Source: Aliarcobacter faecis (GTDB taxonomy: Bacteria > Campylobacterota > Campylobacteria > Campylobacterales > Arcobacteraceae). From it: a stretch of DNA of 64,000 nucleotides. Positions 27,991-38,205 of the stretch are shown here, piece after piece. A program made the translations under genes and the position numbers. Every line of letters begins with the position of its first letter. The first letter of the stretch is position 1. The notes beneath the pieces are model-generated. The model made no database searches, was not told the DNA's origin, and worked only from the letters and a program-made list of their open reading frames with translations. Where the stretch lies: NCBI RefSeq assembly GCF_013201705.1, contig NZ_CP053837.1, forward strand, positions 186,001 to 250,000. The letters are read 5' to 3'.

Positions 27991-28722
27991 TTAGTTTATA
28001 ACTCTTCTTGCAGTCCAATAAGTATCTTTATAGAATGGTTTATCAAGTTTTGTGTATTGAATACCTTTAATTGAAGCATGTAGAAATTCTCCATTTCCAG
28101 TGTAAACTCCAACATGTTTATCAATTTTACTAGTTTTGAAAAATACTAAGTCTCCTGGTTGTAGTTCAGATTTTTTAACTTCTATACCTTCATTTACTTG
28201 AGTAACTGTAGATCTTGAAAGCATATGATTAAATTTCTCTTTAAACATCTTTTGAGTAAATGCAGAACAATCAATTCCATTTTGACCTGTTCCTCCCATT
28301 TTATATCTTATATGTTTTGTTTCATTGTAAAATTCATTAAATGCTTTTTTCTTTTGGTTTGTATTGTTATAGGCATAACTAGTAAAATTTTCATTTGTGA
28401 TACTATTATTTTTACTAATTTTGCTATTTATTGTTTTCTTTTTATTACTAACTGATTTAGTTATTGATTTTTTACTCTTATTTACTTGTTTATTGCTTAT
28501 TTGTTTTTTAGTTGCTGTAGATTTTGTTGTTTTGTTTTCATTTTTATTTGTTTGTGTTTTTTGCTTTTTTACTTTGCTTTTTACATCTTTTTGAGTTTTA
28601 CTATTTTGGGTTTTTGTGATTGGTGTTTTAGTAGTTTTTGAGTTTTGTTCCGCATATAAATTTGTTTGCAAGCCCAAAATCAAGAAGAGTAATGGGGATA
28701 TAATTGAAATCTTTTTTAACAC
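27991..28722 (-). CDS. Secreted NlpC/P60 peptidoglycan hydrolase with Lys/Thr/Asn-rich linker
   Basis: 243 residues. Signal peptide about 1-24, then a low-complexity Lys/Thr/Asn/Ser linker (about 26-125) and the NlpC/P60 domain (about 128-243). Catalytic Cys152 in NGIDCSAF, His203 in HVGVY and His215 in FLHAS. It should cut D-Glu-DAP type bonds in peptidoglycan stems. The basic linker may bind the wall or nucleic-acid-like polyanions (inference). The next upstream gene encodes a second hydrolase with the same domain, 14 bases away. Confidence 0.9.
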   Translation of the reverse strand: MLKKISIISPLLFLILGLQTNLYAEQNSKTTKTPITKTQNSKTQKDVKSKVKKQKTQTNKNENKTTKSTATKKQISNKQVNKSKKSITKSVSNKKKTINSKISKNNSITNENFTSYAYNNTNQKKKAFNEFYNETKHIRYKMGGTGQNGIDCSAFTQKMFKEKFNHMLSRSTVTQVNEGIEVKKSELQPGDLVFFKTSKIDKHVGVYTGNGEFLHASIKGIQYTKLDKPFYKDTYWTARRVIN

Positions 28723-28736
28723 TTTTTTCTCCTATT

Positions 28737-29333
28737 TTATTTAAATACTCTTTGTGCTTTCCAGTAATTCTTTGCAAAATAATCATTTTCTAATTCTGAA
28801 ATTGTTACTCCAATTTTAGTTGAAGCATGCATAAACTTTCCATCTTCAATATAAATACCTACATGATTTGTTCTACCTGTTTTAAAGAAAACTAAATCTC
28901 CCATTTGAAGTTCATTTTTCTTAATAGGTTTTCCAATTTGTGCTTGTTCACTTGTACTTCTTGGAAGTGCAAGATTAAATTTCTCTTTTAAAACTTTTTG
29001 TACAAAACCAGAACAATCAATTCCATTTTTTGATGTTCCACCTAATTTATATTTAACACCTTCCCAATTACTGTAAAAATCAAATAAATTATTATTAATT
29101 TTTACTTGTTTTGAACTATAGTTCTCTTTTGTGTTAAAAATATCAACTTTTTTTGAGTTATTGATATTTAATTTTTTATTTATTGGATAGGTTGCTTGTT
29201 GATGTATAGATGATTGTTTTTGTGCATTTTGGTATTGTGAAACATCAACTTTATCTTCACTTACTTTATATGAACAACCCGTAAAAAGTATAGTACTAAA
29301 CAATGTAATAATAAATATTTTACTAGATTTCAT
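28737..29333 (-). CDS. NlpC/P60 family lipoprotein
   Basis: 198 residues. Lipoprotein signal with lipobox FTGC (Cys20), a linker to about residue 80, then NlpC/P60: Cys107 in NGIDCSGF, His157 in HVGIY and His169 in FMHAS. It resembles E. coli Spr/MepS in size and anchoring, i.e. a DD- or LD-endopeptidase for wall growth. Together with the following soluble paralogue it forms a lipid-anchored/secreted pair from one duplication. The C-terminal motifs WKAQRVFK and WTARRVIN are parallel in both. Confidence 0.9.
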   Translation of the reverse strand: MKSSKIFIITLFSTILFTGCSYKVSEDKVDVSQYQNAQKQSSIHQQATYPINKKLNINNSKKVDIFNTKENYSSKQVKINNNLFDFYSNWEGVKYKLGGTSKNGIDCSGFVQKVLKEKFNLALPRSTSEQAQIGKPIKKNELQMGDLVFFKTGRTNHVGIYIEDGKFMHASTKIGVTISELENDYFAKNYWKAQRVFK

Positions 29334-29419
29334 ATGGTTAAATTCCCTTTTTTTTGGTGAAAAAATTTCTTTATCTTAGTTAAAAATAGTAAATATGTCA
29401 AGTCTAAAAATTTAAATAG

Positions 29420-29425
29420 TATAAT
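29420..29425 (+). promoter_or_regulatory. -10 box of the lipoprotein gene
   Basis: TATAAT here overlaps the first in-frame ATG (29424-29426), so that ATG cannot be on the mRNA; this decides for the ATG at 29451. Confidence 0.55.
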
Positions 29426-29450
29426 GAGCTTTTATTTTATGGGAGTTAAA

Positions 29451-30005
29451 ATGTTAAAAATTTTAAAATTTATACCAATAATTTTTATGTTAAATTCTTG
29501 TGTTTCTTCAAAAAACAGTCTAATTAATAATAATTATAGTGATTTTAAGAAACAAAATACTTTCGATTATTGTTCAAAATTTTCTTATATTTTAAATATT
29601 GATGATATCAAATATAGAAAAATGTTTGTTGAATATATTAATCTTGATTCTAATTGCAAATGGAATGGTCTTGCTCGAGGTTTTTTTGTCTCTTTATTTA
29701 AAGAAGAGTTAAATGCAAAATCTTTTGAATTAGTCCAAAGATTTGACTTTAAAAATGTTGAAATAAGTACATATATAATAGATAACTATTTTTATGTTGA
29801 TATTATAGATGAATTTGGTGTTTTTGATGATAGATTAACTATTGATTATAGTGGTATTTATACAGATGAGATTTTAAGAAAAAATGGTATGATTAATAAT
29901 TATAAAGATTATCCTAGGCTAGATTTTAATTATAATAAAAGTTTAGTTCAGCTTAATTTTATAAATAGCTATTTTTCACTAGATAGTGGAAGTTTTAGAG
30001 ATTAA
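29451..30005 (+). CDS. Putative lipoprotein of unknown function
   Basis: 184 residues from ATG 29451, which has GGGAG five bases upstream. In-frame ATGs at 29424 and 29439 lie within or just after the -10 box and are rejected. The signal ends in the lipobox LNSC (Cys17). The mature part is mixed alpha/beta, rich in Asp, Asn, Tyr and Phe, without recognised motif. The next gene, a SIMPL-domain protein, begins 9 bases later and is likely co-transcribed. Function unknown. Confidence 0.65.
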   Translation: MLKILKFIPIIFMLNSCVSSKNSLINNNYSDFKKQNTFDYCSKFSYILNIDDIKYRKMFVEYINLDSNCKWNGLARGFFVSLFKEELNAKSFELVQRFDFKNVEISTYIIDNYFYVDIIDEFGVFDDRLTIDYSGIYTDEILRKNGMINNYKDYPRLDFNYNKSLVQLNFINSYFSLDSGSFRD

Positions 30006-30014
30006 AGGAGATTT

Positions 30015-30728
30015 ATGGAAAGAAGTTCAATATCGTCATTGATTTTAGGTTTTTTTATCTTTATTGGTTTAAGTAGTTTAGGTTATTTTGTATCAACAGC
30101 ATTCTTAAAAACAAAAGATATGGAAAGAACAGTTATTGTAAAAGGTTTATCAGAGAAAGAAGTTTTGGCAAATATTGTAATTATGCCAATAAAAATAAGC
30201 CAAACAGGAAATGATTTTGAAGCTTTAAGTAAAAAAACAAATAGTGATACAACACAAATTATAGAGTTTTTAAAACAAAATGGTATAAAAGAAGAAGATA
30301 TATCATTAGGATCAACATTGGTTGTAGATAAGATGGCAAATGAGTATTCTAATCAAGAGTTCTCAATGAGATATTTAGCTTCAAGAGTTATAAATATTTA
30401 TAGTAGTGAAGTTGAAAAGGTAAGATCTTTAACTGGAAAATTATCTGAACTTTCACAAAAAGGTATTTTATTTAAAACAGATGATTATGATACAAAAATA
30501 GAGTATATTTTTACAAAATTAAATGACATAAAACCATCTATGATTGAAGAAGCAACAGCAAATGCAAGAGAAGTTGCAGAAAAATTTGCACAAGATTCAA
30601 ATAGTAAATTAGGAAAAATCAAAAGAGCTACTCAAGGACAAGTTGAAATGAATAGTCGAGATAAAAATAGTGAGCATATAAAAACTTTAAGAGTTGTTGC
30701 TACTGTGGAGTATTATTTAAATGATTAA
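30015..30728 (+). CDS. SIMPL (DUF541) domain protein
   Basis: 237 residues: one N-terminal membrane helix (about 8-30) and a SIMPL domain (about 38-235), recognised by RTVIVKGLSEKEV at the start, the alternating helix/strand pattern and the C-terminal EEATANAREVAEKFAQDSN segment. Family members are periplasmic, BP26-like and can form channel-like oligomers; the biochemical role is unsettled. It follows a lipoprotein gene closely. Confidence 0.85.
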   Translation: MERSSISSLILGFFIFIGLSSLGYFVSTAFLKTKDMERTVIVKGLSEKEVLANIVIMPIKISQTGNDFEALSKKTNSDTTQIIEFLKQNGIKEEDISLGSTLVVDKMANEYSNQEFSMRYLASRVINIYSSEVEKVRSLTGKLSELSQKGILFKTDDYDTKIEYIFTKLNDIKPSMIEEATANAREVAEKFAQDSNSKLGKIKRATQGQVEMNSRDKNSEHIKTLRVVATVEYYLND

Positions 30729-30729
30729 A

Positions 30730-30758
30730 TTTTAAGAGGAGATTAAATCCTCTTAAAA
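30730..30758. terminator. Bidirectional terminator between the SIMPL gene and alaS
   Basis: TTTTAAGAGGA (30730-30740) pairs with TCCTCTTAAAA (30748-30758), 11 bp with a 7-nt loop, between convergent genes. Confidence 0.8.
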
Positions 30759-30761
30759 AGA

Positions 30762-33446
30762 TTAAATTAGGTTTTTTTTAGCATAAGTAATTGCAGCTAT
30801 TCTTGCTTCTTCTATTTTATTTATATCTTTTCCACCAGCTTGAGCAAAGTCAGGTCGTCCACCACCACTTCCACCTAAAATAGTAGCAATTTCTTTAATC
30901 CAATCTCCAGCTTTAATATTTGTATTTTTACTTCCAGCAACAATTGAAACTTTGTCATCTTTTATTTGAAGAAGTAAAATTGCTAATTTCTCATTTGCAT
31001 TTTTGTTATCATCAACAATTTTCTTTAAATCTCCATTTTCAACAACACTAACTATTAGTTTTGTATCACCAATTATCTCTTCATTTATTGGAGTAACAGA
31101 TTTACTTTGTGTATTTTTAAGTTCATTTTTAAGCTCTTTTATCTCATTCTTAAGCTTTTTAATACCAGCTATTAAATCATTTGATTTGATTTCTGCTTGT
31201 AACAAAGATAGTTTATTTAGTTGCTCTTTTATATATTTAAATGCACTAGTTCCAACAACAGCTTCTATTCTTCTAATTCCTGCACTAACACCAGACTCTT
31301 TAATTATATAAAAACTTCCAATATCGGCTGTATTTTTTACATGAGTTCCTCCACAAAACTCAATAGATACATCTCCACCAAAGCTAATAACTCTTACAAT
31401 ATCACCATATTTCTCTCCAAACATAGCAATAGCACCTTTTTTCTTAGCTTCTTCTAAAGGAAGTTCTTCTACAACTCCCTCTAATGACCTACTTATCATA
31501 GAGTTTACTAAATCTTCAACTTCATTTATCTGTTCTGTTGTCATAGCTTTAGGATATGTAAAGTCAAATCTAAGTTTTGTTGCATCATTAAAAGAACCAG
31601 CTTGAGAGATACTATCACCTAATACCATTTTTAATGCACTTTGTAAAAGATGAGTAGCACTGTGATGTTTTGCTACTTCAGATCTATTTATAACAACTGC
31701 TTCTAGAATTTGATTTTGATAAAGTTTTACATTTTGAACATCTACTTTTGATAAATTTAGATTATGAAACTTTGAAGTCTCAATAACCATAATATTTTTC
31801 CCATCAAACTCTATTGCACCGATATCTCCATATTGTCCACCACTTGTTGCATAAAATGGAGTTTTATCAAGAAGAACCCAACCAATTTGATTTTCTAAAG
31901 ATTGAACTTCTTTAAAATTCTCATCAAGTAGTGCTAAAATTTTTGAAGAGTAAACAATATTTGTATATCCAACAAACTCATTTTGTCCATATTTCTCAAT
32001 TAAAGTTTTAAAATCTCCCTCATTCGAACTATCTCCACTACCTTTCCAAGCAGCTTTTGCCATAGCTTTTTGATGGTTCATAAGTTCTTCAAATTTTGCT
32101 AAATCTACTTTTAAACCTTTATCTTTTAACATATCTTCTGTTAAATCTAGAGGGAAACCATAAGTATCATATAGTTTAAATGCAGTTTCTCCACTAAATA
32201 ATGAGTTTGAAAGAAGAGATAATTTATTTTCATTTAATAAACTTAATATAACTCCCCATTCTGCAAGTCCACTACCTAAAGCTTTATTAATACTTTTAAG
32301 TTGTGCTAAATTATTAGGGTCATTTGGATCAACTAGTTTAAATAACTCTGTATTAAATAGAGTTATTCCAGCTTCAATAGTCTTGAAAAATCTCTCTTCT
32401 TCTAGGGTTAATTGTTCTTTTATGTAGTTTGCATTATCTTTTAATTCAACATAATGACCACCCATAATATCAATTAAAGTATCAACTAGTTGTCCCATAA
32501 ATGGTTTTCTAAGACCAATTAAATAACCATGTCTTATGGCTCTTCTTAAAATTCTTCTTAACACATAAGGACGACCTTCATTTCCAAATAAAATACCTTG
32601 GCTTAGCATAAATGATGTAGCTCTAAGGTGATCAGCAATTACTCTGTATGATCCAATAGTTTCCTTTGTAGCTTTTTTATTTGCAACTTTTTCTAAAGCT
32701 TCGATAATTGGTTTAAAATTTGAAGAGTCAAAGTTATTAAATACACCCTCTTTAATTGCAATAACTCTTTCAAGTCCCATTCCTGTATCAATAGATGGTT
32801 TTGGAAGAGGAATTAATTCTCCATCTTTTGTTCTTTCATATTGCATGAATACAAGATTCCAAATTTCTAAAAATCTATCACCATCTCCACCCATTTTATC
32901 TTCAGGGCTATTAAAGTTCTCTTCTCCTTGATCATAGAAAATTTCACTACAAGGACCACATGCTCCCGTATCTCCCATAGACCAGAAATTATCTTTATCT
33001 CCAAATCTCATAATTCTATTTGGATTTATATATTTTGACCAAATATCAAATGCTTCATTATCACTATCGTGAACAGTTACCCATAGTTTTTCTATTGGAA
33101 GTGCAAGATTAACTGTTACAAATTCCCAAGCATAAGCTATTGCATCCTCTTTAAAGTAATCTCCAAAAGAGAAGTTTCCAAGCATTTCAAAAAGTGTGTG
33201 ATGTCGTGCTGTGTATCCTACATTTTCTAAGTCATTGTGTTTTCCACCAGCTCTTACACAAAGCTGGCAAGATGTTGCTCTTTTATTTTGTGGAGCTGGA
33301 AGATTTCCTGTAAAAATATCTTTGAATTGTACCATTCCAGCATTTGTAAACATTAAAGTTGGGTCTTCAGGAACCAATGGCATAGAAGATATAACTTCAT
33401 GTCCTTTACTTTTAAAAAAATCTAAATACTCTTTTCTAATATCCAT
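30762..33446 (-). CDS. alaS: Alanyl-tRNA synthetase with an extra insert
   Basis: 894 residues from ATG 33446 (MDIRKEYL, the usual AlaRS start); an ATG at 33461 would add five residues but has no Shine-Dalgarno. Class-II catalytic core about 1-240 with [10 protein letters not shown] and [22 protein letters not shown]-type start motifs; editing domain with HSATH and CGGTH zinc ligands; C-Ala domain with [15 protein letters not shown]. Between [11 protein letters not shown] and [15 protein letters not shown] there are about 42 more residues than in E. coli (roughly 373-415), predicted helical. It charges and proofreads tRNA-Ala. Confidence 0.95.
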   Translation of the reverse strand: MDIRKEYLDFFKSKGHEVISSMPLVPEDPTLMFTNAGMVQFKDIFTGNLPAPQNKRATSCQLCVRAGGKHNDLENVGYTARHHTLFEMLGNFSFGDYFKEDAIAYAWEFVTVNLALPIEKLWVTVHDSDNEAFDIWSKYINPNRIMRFGDKDNFWSMGDTGACGPCSEIFYDQGEENFNSPEDKMGGDGDRFLEIWNLVFMQYERTKDGELIPLPKPSIDTGMGLERVIAIKEGVFNNFDSSNFKPIIEALEKVANKKATKETIGSYRVIADHLRATSFMLSQGILFGNEGRPYVLRRILRRAIRHGYLIGLRKPFMGQLVDTLIDIMGGHYVELKDNANYIKEQLTLEEERFFKTIEAGITLFNTELFKLVDPNDPNNLAQLKSINKALGSGLAEWGVILSLLNENKLSLLSNSLFSGETAFKLYDTYGFPLDLTEDMLKDKGLKVDLAKFEELMNHQKAMAKAAWKGSGDSSNEGDFKTLIEKYGQNEFVGYTNIVYSSKILALLDENFKEVQSLENQIGWVLLDKTPFYATSGGQYGDIGAIEFDGKNIMVIETSKFHNLNLSKVDVQNVKLYQNQILEAVVINRSEVAKHHSATHLLQSALKMVLGDSISQAGSFNDATKLRFDFTYPKAMTTEQINEVEDLVNSMISRSLEGVVEELPLEEAKKKGAIAMFGEKYGDIVRVISFGGDVSIEFCGGTHVKNTADIGSFYIIKESGVSAGIRRIEAVVGTSAFKYIKEQLNKLSLLQAEIKSNDLIAGIKKLKNEIKELKNELKNTQSKSVTPINEEIIGDTKLIVSVVENGDLKKIVDDNKNANEKLAILLLQIKDDKVSIVAGSKNTNIKAGDWIKEIATILGGSGGGRPDFAQAGGKDINKIEEARIAAITYAKKNLI

Positions 33447-33553
33447 AATAATCTTTTCCATCTATGAAATTTTTAATATTTTATCAAAATTATTATTTAC
33501 TCTAGATTAGTGAAAAATAATATTAATAAAAGAAGATTTAAGTTTTTTGTTGG

Positions 33554-33559
33554 TAGAAT
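33554..33559 (+). promoter_or_regulatory. Extended -10 promoter of trxA
   Basis: TGGTAGAAT (33551-33559) is a TGn extended -10 with one mismatch, giving a leader of about 68 bases before trxA. The gap 33447-33633 otherwise holds nothing I can name. Confidence 0.45.
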
Positions 33560-33633
33560 TGAAACACTTTAATTTGTATTGGATTACAATGAAGTTTTTA
33601 AAAAAGTTTAAAATTTAATAATAAGGATAAAAA

Positions 33634-33951
33634 ATGGGTAAATATATTGAATTAACATCAGCTAATTTTGATGAAACAACAGCAAAAGGTATTTCTCTAG
33701 TAGATTTTTGGGCACCTTGGTGTGGACCTTGTAGAATGATTGCTCCAGTTATTGATGAATTAGCAGGAGAGTTTGAATCTAAAGCGAATATTTGTAAAGT
33801 AAATACAGATGAAGAGCAAGATTTAGCAGTAAAATATGGAATTAGATCAATTCCTACAATTATTTTTATGAAAGATGGGCAAGTTGTTGATCAATTAATT
33901 GGTGCTACTTCTAAACAAGCATTAACAGATAAAATTAACTCTTTACTATAA
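33634..33951 (+). CDS. trxA: Thioredoxin
   Basis: 105 residues, the classical thioredoxin size. Redox site WCGPC with Cys30 and Cys33, cis-Pro in RSIPT near 73-77 and the buried Asp (VDFWAPWC). It reduces protein disulfides in the cytoplasm, recharged by the trxB product encoded next. It has its own strong terminator, so trxA and trxB are separate transcripts. Confidence 0.97.
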   Translation: MGKYIELTSANFDETTAKGISLVDFWAPWCGPCRMIAPVIDELAGEFESKANICKVNTDEEQDLAVKYGIRSIPTIIFMKDGQVVDQLIGATSKQALTDKINSLL

Positions 33952-33976
33952 TTTCAAGTAAAAAATATGGGATATT

Positions 33977-34007
33977 AAAGGAAGGTGTTTTTCATCTTCC
34001 TTTTTTT
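33977..34007 (+). terminator. trxA terminator
   Basis: AAAGGAAGGTG (33977-33987) pairs with CATCTTCCTTT (33993-34003) with one G-T wobble, a T5 loop and a run of T after it: a textbook intrinsic terminator. Confidence 0.85.
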
Positions 34008-34156
34008 AATTTTAGATTAAATTAAGATAGATATAAAATATTAAATGATAAAATTTCTCCATTATATCTATATTAGTTTATTCTAAACTTTTTAGATATT
34101 TTAAGTTTCATCACAAATTTTGTAGATGATTTTATATAAAAATAAAAGGAGTCAAG

Positions 34157-35086
34157 ATGTTAGATTTAGCGATTATTGGTGGAGGACCAGCTGGATTAAC
34201 AGCAGGGTTATATGCTACTAGAGGTGGATTAAAAAATGTTATTATGTTTGAAATGGGAATGCCTGGAGGACAAATTACAAGCTCTTCTGAAATAGAGAAT
34301 TATCCTGGTCAAGGGCAAGTTATGACAGGTATGGACTTAATGGCAAGTTGGCCAGAGCAGTGTCAAAAATTTGGATTAAAACATGAGATGACTCAAGTAG
34401 AGACAATTTCTAAAAATGGTGATACATTTAAAATTTTAACAACTGATAAAAAAGAGTTTGAAGCAAGATCAGTTTTATTGGCAACAGGTTCAGTTCCTAG
34501 ACGAGCTGGATTTAAAGGAGAAGATGAATTCTTTGGAAGAGGAGTTTCTACTTGTGCAACTTGTGATGGATTTTTCTATAGAGGAAAAGAAGTTGCAGTT
34601 ATTGGTGGAGGAGATTCTGCTTTAGAAGAGGCTTACTATTTATCGAAAATGTGTAAAAAAGTATATATTGTACATAGAAGAGATACATATAGAGCAGCTC
34701 CAAGTACAATAGAACATATTAAAAAAGCTGAAAATATAGAAGAAGTTACAAATGTTAGTGTTGAAGAAGTTTTTGGAGATGCTAGTGGAGTAACTGGACT
34801 TAAAGTAAAATGTAATAAAACAGGTGAGATTAGAGATTTACCAACACCTGGTGTTTTTGTATTTGTTGGAAGAAATGTATTAAATTCTCCTTTAAAACAA
34901 TCTGATGGAGCTTTTTTATGTGATGTAAGAGATACAGGAGAAGTTATTGTAGATTTAAAAATGAGAACAAATGTAAAAGGACTTTATGCTGCTGGTGATA
35001 TCAGAATTGATGCAGCAAAACAAGTTGTTTGTGCAGCAGGAGATGGTGCTACAGCTGCAGTTGATATAATTGAATATTTAGGATAA
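34157..35086 (+). CDS. trxB: Thioredoxin reductase
   Basis: 309 residues. FAD-binding [10 protein letters not shown] at 8-17, redox CATC at 133-136 in [15 protein letters not shown]-binding [10 protein letters not shown] and the C-terminal GDI motif (YAAGDIR). It passes electrons from NADPH to thioredoxin. The 205-base gap upstream carries the trxA terminator and an AT-rich leader; dapB follows after 4 bases. Confidence 0.95.
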   Translation: MLDLAIIGGGPAGLTAGLYATRGGLKNVIMFEMGMPGGQITSSSEIENYPGQGQVMTGMDLMASWPEQCQKFGLKHEMTQVETISKNGDTFKILTTDKKEFEARSVLLATGSVPRRAGFKGEDEFFGRGVSTCATCDGFFYRGKEVAVIGGGDSALEEAYYLSKMCKKVYIVHRRDTYRAAPSTIEHIKKAENIEEVTNVSVEEVFGDASGVTGLKVKCNKTGEIRDLPTPGVFVFVGRNVLNSPLKQSDGAFLCDVRDTGEVIVDLKMRTNVKGLYAAGDIRIDAAKQVVCAAGDGATAAVDIIEYLG

Positions 35087-35090
35087 GTAT

Positions 35091-35864
35091 ATGATAAAAA
35101 TAGGTATTTTAGGAAGTACAGGAAGAGTTGGAAGTTTATTAATTGATGATTTAAAAAATGACACAGATGCAAAACTTTCTTGTGTTCATGTTTTTGAGAA
35201 GATTGAAAAAATTTTACCACAAGATACTATTATAACAAACGATATAAATGTATTGTTTGATGAAAGTGATGTAATTATTGATTTTTCAACTCCAGTTGCA
35301 ACAGAAACACTTTTGAATGCAGTTGTTGAGGGTGGAAAAAGAAAAGCACTTGTAATAGCAACAACAGGTTTTAATAAACATCAACAAAACTTACTTCTTG
35401 AGGCTAGTAAATTAGTACCTATTTTGTATGCGACAAATATGAGCTTAGGAGTAGCAGTTTTAAATAAACTTGTTGCTCTTGCAGCTAAAACATTGAGAGA
35501 TTTTGATATAGAAATAGTTGAACAACATCATAGACATAAAGTTGATTCTCCTTCAGGAACTGCTTTGACTTTAGCTGAACATGCTGCAAGTGCTAGAGAG
35601 TTAAACTTAGATGAAGTAAGAGTATCTGGGCGTGATGGACAAATTGGAGCTAGAACTAAAGATGAAATAGCAGTTATGGCTTTAAGAGGTGGAGATATTG
35701 TAGGAAGACACACTGTTGGTTTATATAATGATGGAGAATTTTTAGAGTTAAATCATACGGCAACAGCTAGAAATACTTTTTCAAAAGGTGCAATTAAAGT
35801 TGCAAAATGGATAGTAAAAAAAGATGCAAATCTTTACTCAATCAATGATGCTTTAGGGCTATAA
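35091..35864 (+). CDS. dapB: 4-hydroxy-tetrahydrodipicolinate reductase
   Basis: 257 residues. NAD(P)-binding [11 protein letters not shown] at 4-14, the catalytic [16 protein letters not shown] motif near 143-158 (His pair and Lys) and the C-terminal [13 protein letters not shown]. It acts in the DAP branch leading to lysine and peptidoglycan; lysA of the same pathway is at 19607. It is tightly linked to trxB and purF (15-base gap). Confidence 0.95.
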   Translation: MIKIGILGSTGRVGSLLIDDLKNDTDAKLSCVHVFEKIEKILPQDTIITNDINVLFDESDVIIDFSTPVATETLLNAVVEGGKRKALVIATTGFNKHQQNLLLEASKLVPILYATNMSLGVAVLNKLVALAAKTLRDFDIEIVEQHHRHKVDSPSGTALTLAEHAASARELNLDEVRVSGRDGQIGARTKDEIAVMALRGGDIVGRHTVGLYNDGEFLELNHTATARNTFSKGAIKVAKWIVKKDANLYSINDALGL

Positions 35865-35879
35865 GAAGGATAATCAACA

Positions 35880-37226
35880 ATGTGTGCAATAGTAGGAATT
35901 TATGGAAATGATAATGCTGCAAGACTAGCTTCAATAGCCCTTTTTGCAATGCAACATAGAGGTCAAGAGGCAACTGGAATTTCATCATCATGTGATGGAA
36001 AAATATATACAAAAAAAGATAGAGGTTTAGTTTCTGAAGTTTTCAATGAAGAAGCATTATCATATTTAAAAGGTGATATGGCAATAGGTCATAATAGATA
36101 TGCAACTGCTGGAAGAGATTCAGTTTTAGATGCACAGCCTATTTATGCAAAGTATAAATTAGGTGAAATATCAATCGTTCACAATGGAAATCTTATAAAT
36201 AAAGATGAAGTTAGGAAAGATTTAATTGATAAAGGTGCTATCTTTCAAACTGGAATGGATACAGAAAACTTAATACATTTAATTGCAAAAAATACAAAAG
36301 ATCATTTAAAGGATAGGATTATTGAAGCACTAACTAGAACTGTTGGAGCTTATTGTTTTATCGTTCAAAGTAGAAGTAAACAGTTTGTAATTAGAGATAG
36401 ATACGGAATTAGACCTCTGTCTTTAGGAAAATTAAAAAGTGGTGGATATATAGTTGCTAGTGAAACATGTGCTTTTGATTTAGTTGGAGCAGAGTTTATC
36501 CGAGATGTAAGACCAGGAGAAATGTTGATTTTTGGTGAATCTGATGAACCTGAATCAATACAACTTTATGAGCCAGAATTTAGACCATGTGCATTTGAAT
36601 ATGTATATTTTGCTAGACCAGATTCTGTAATTGATGGTAAAAATGTATATACAACTAGAGAAAATATGGGAAAAGCACTAGCAAAAAATGATATAAATAA
36701 TAAAATTATATTTGATATGGTTGTGCCAGTTCCTGATAGTGGAGTTCCTGCGGCTTTAGGATATTCTGCACAAAGTGGAGTTCCTTTTAAATATGGAATA
36801 ATAAGAAATCACTATGTAGGAAGAACATTTATAGAACCAACTCAAGAGATGAGAAATTTAAAAGTTAGAATGAAACTAAGTCCTATGGGTTCAATTATTC
36901 AAGGTAAAACATTACTTGTTATTGATGATTCAATTGTAAGAGGAACGACTTCAAAAAGAATAGTAAGAATGTTAAAAGAGGCAGGAGCTAAGGAAGTTCA
37001 TTTTAGAGTTGCAAGTCCTGAAATAAAATTTCCTTGTTTCTATGGAATAGATACTCCAACAAAAGAGGAGTTGATTTCTACACAAATGAGTAAAGATGAG
37101 GTTTGTAAATATATAGAAGCTGATAGTTTAGAGTATTTATCAATAGAGGATCTTGTAAATGCAATAGGAGATGATAGACACTATGCACTAGAGAGTTTTG
37201 ATGGAGACTATTTCGTAAAAGCATAA
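35880..37226 (+). CDS. purF: Amidophosphoribosyltransferase
   Basis: 448 residues. The N-terminal nucleophile is Cys2 right after Met, so there is no propeptide as in the B. subtilis type. Glutaminase domain about 2-230 with GHNRYATAG; phosphoribosyltransferase domain with the PRPP loop VIDDSIVRGTTSKR near 345-358. It commits PRPP to purine synthesis. Other pur genes of the window (purC, purS, purQ) are 27 kb away. Its stop overlaps the start of the next gene by one base. Confidence 0.95.
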   Translation: MCAIVGIYGNDNAARLASIALFAMQHRGQEATGISSSCDGKIYTKKDRGLVSEVFNEEALSYLKGDMAIGHNRYATAGRDSVLDAQPIYAKYKLGEISIVHNGNLINKDEVRKDLIDKGAIFQTGMDTENLIHLIAKNTKDHLKDRIIEALTRTVGAYCFIVQSRSKQFVIRDRYGIRPLSLGKLKSGGYIVASETCAFDLVGAEFIRDVRPGEMLIFGESDEPESIQLYEPEFRPCAFEYVYFARPDSVIDGKNVYTTRENMGKALAKNDINNKIIFDMVVPVPDSGVPAALGYSAQSGVPFKYGIIRNHYVGRTFIEPTQEMRNLKVRMKLSPMGSIIQGKTLLVIDDSIVRGTTSKRIVRMLKEAGAKEVHFRVASPEIKFPCFYGIDTPTKEELISTQMSKDEVCKYIEADSLEYLSIEDLVNAIGDDRHYALESFDGDYFVKA

Positions 37227-38191
37227 TGAATCAGAATTTAAAAGAGGTATTGACTATTGGTCGATACTTCAAAAAAAAGTTTAAAGAAAAAGTATATAAA
37301 GTTCCTATTTCAATCTCTGGGTTTACTTGCCCAAATATTGATGGAACAAAAGCAAAAGGAGGTTGCTCTTTCTGTGAAAATGACTCTTTTAGTCCAAATC
37401 TGCAAGAAAAGAAATCAAAATTTAAATTAAATCCAAATATAGAGCATAATCCATTCTTAGAAAATCAGTTAAAACAGTTAGAAATGCAATTTTTAGCAAC
37501 TAAAAAAAGATTAGAGAATAAATTTAAAGCAAAAAAATTTATAGTATATTTCCAATCTTTCACAAATACTTATGCCCCTTTAACTACACTGAAAGCTTTA
37601 TATGAAAAAGCACTTAGTTTTGATAATGTAATAGGGCTTAGTATTGGTACTAGAACAGATTGTGTAACAGATGAGATTTTAGATTATCTATATGAAAAAT
37701 CTAAGGAAAAAGAGATTTGGATTGAATATGGGATACAAAGTTTTTTTCAAACTACACTAGATAAGATAAATAGAGCTGATAGTGTAGAAAATATGAGGTA
37801 TTGGATTAAAAGAACTAAAGATAAAGGTTTAAATGTTTGTGGACATTTAATTTATGGTTTACCAGATGAAACACAAGAGATGATGTTAGAAACTTTCAGA
37901 CAAACTATTGATTTAAAAGTTGATTCTATAAAATTTCATCCACTTTATGTTGTAAAACATACTCTTTTAACAAATGAGTTCAAAAAAGGAAGATTTACTC
38001 CAATTAGTGAAGAGTTATATATAGATACTGTTGTAAACTCTATTATAAATCTACCTCAAAATGTATCAGTACAAAGAGTAACTGCTGGAATAGATGATGA
38101 TACACTTTTATCTCCTATGTGGTGTAAAAATAAGCATCAACAAATAAAGAATATTAGAATAGCCTTAAAAGAGAGAGGTTTTAATTATTAA
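37226..38191 (+). CDS. Radical SAM protein, YhcC/TIGR01212 type
   Basis: 321 residues. The Fe-S motif is Cys35, Cys47 and Cys50 (GFTCPNIDG...GGCSFC), the spacing of the YhcC/TIGR01212 family. The radical SAM core follows with IEYGIQSF near 172 and LNVCGHLIYGLPDET near 203. Substrate unknown; no dedicated partner gene is nearby. It is the last gene of the trxB-dapB-purF run and ends in a hairpin shared with the LysR gene. Confidence 0.88.
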   Translation: MNQNLKEVLTIGRYFKKKFKEKVYKVPISISGFTCPNIDGTKAKGGCSFCENDSFSPNLQEKKSKFKLNPNIEHNPFLENQLKQLEMQFLATKKRLENKFKAKKFIVYFQSFTNTYAPLTTLKALYEKALSFDNVIGLSIGTRTDCVTDEILDYLYEKSKEKEIWIEYGIQSFFQTTLDKINRADSVENMRYWIKRTKDKGLNVCGHLIYGLPDETQEMMLETFRQTIDLKVDSIKFHPLYVVKHTLLTNEFKKGRFTPISEELYIDTVVNSIINLPQNVSVQRVTAGIDDDTLLSPMWCKNKHQQIKNIRIALKERGFNY

Positions 38192-38205
38192 CTCTCTTTT
38201 TTTTA
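38167..38205. terminator. Terminator between the radical SAM and LysR genes
   Basis: AAAAGAGAG (38167-38175) pairs with CTCTCTTTT (38192-38200), followed by more T. The left arm and loop contain the end of the radical SAM gene. Confidence 0.65.

Noticed and set aside
30762-33461. AlaRS start at ATG 33461
   Set aside because: No ribosome site there; MDIRKEYL at 33446 is the conserved AlaRS start.
34044-34085. 13-codon open frame in the trxA-trxB gap
   Set aside because: No Shine-Dalgarno, no coding signal; best seen as leader sequence.
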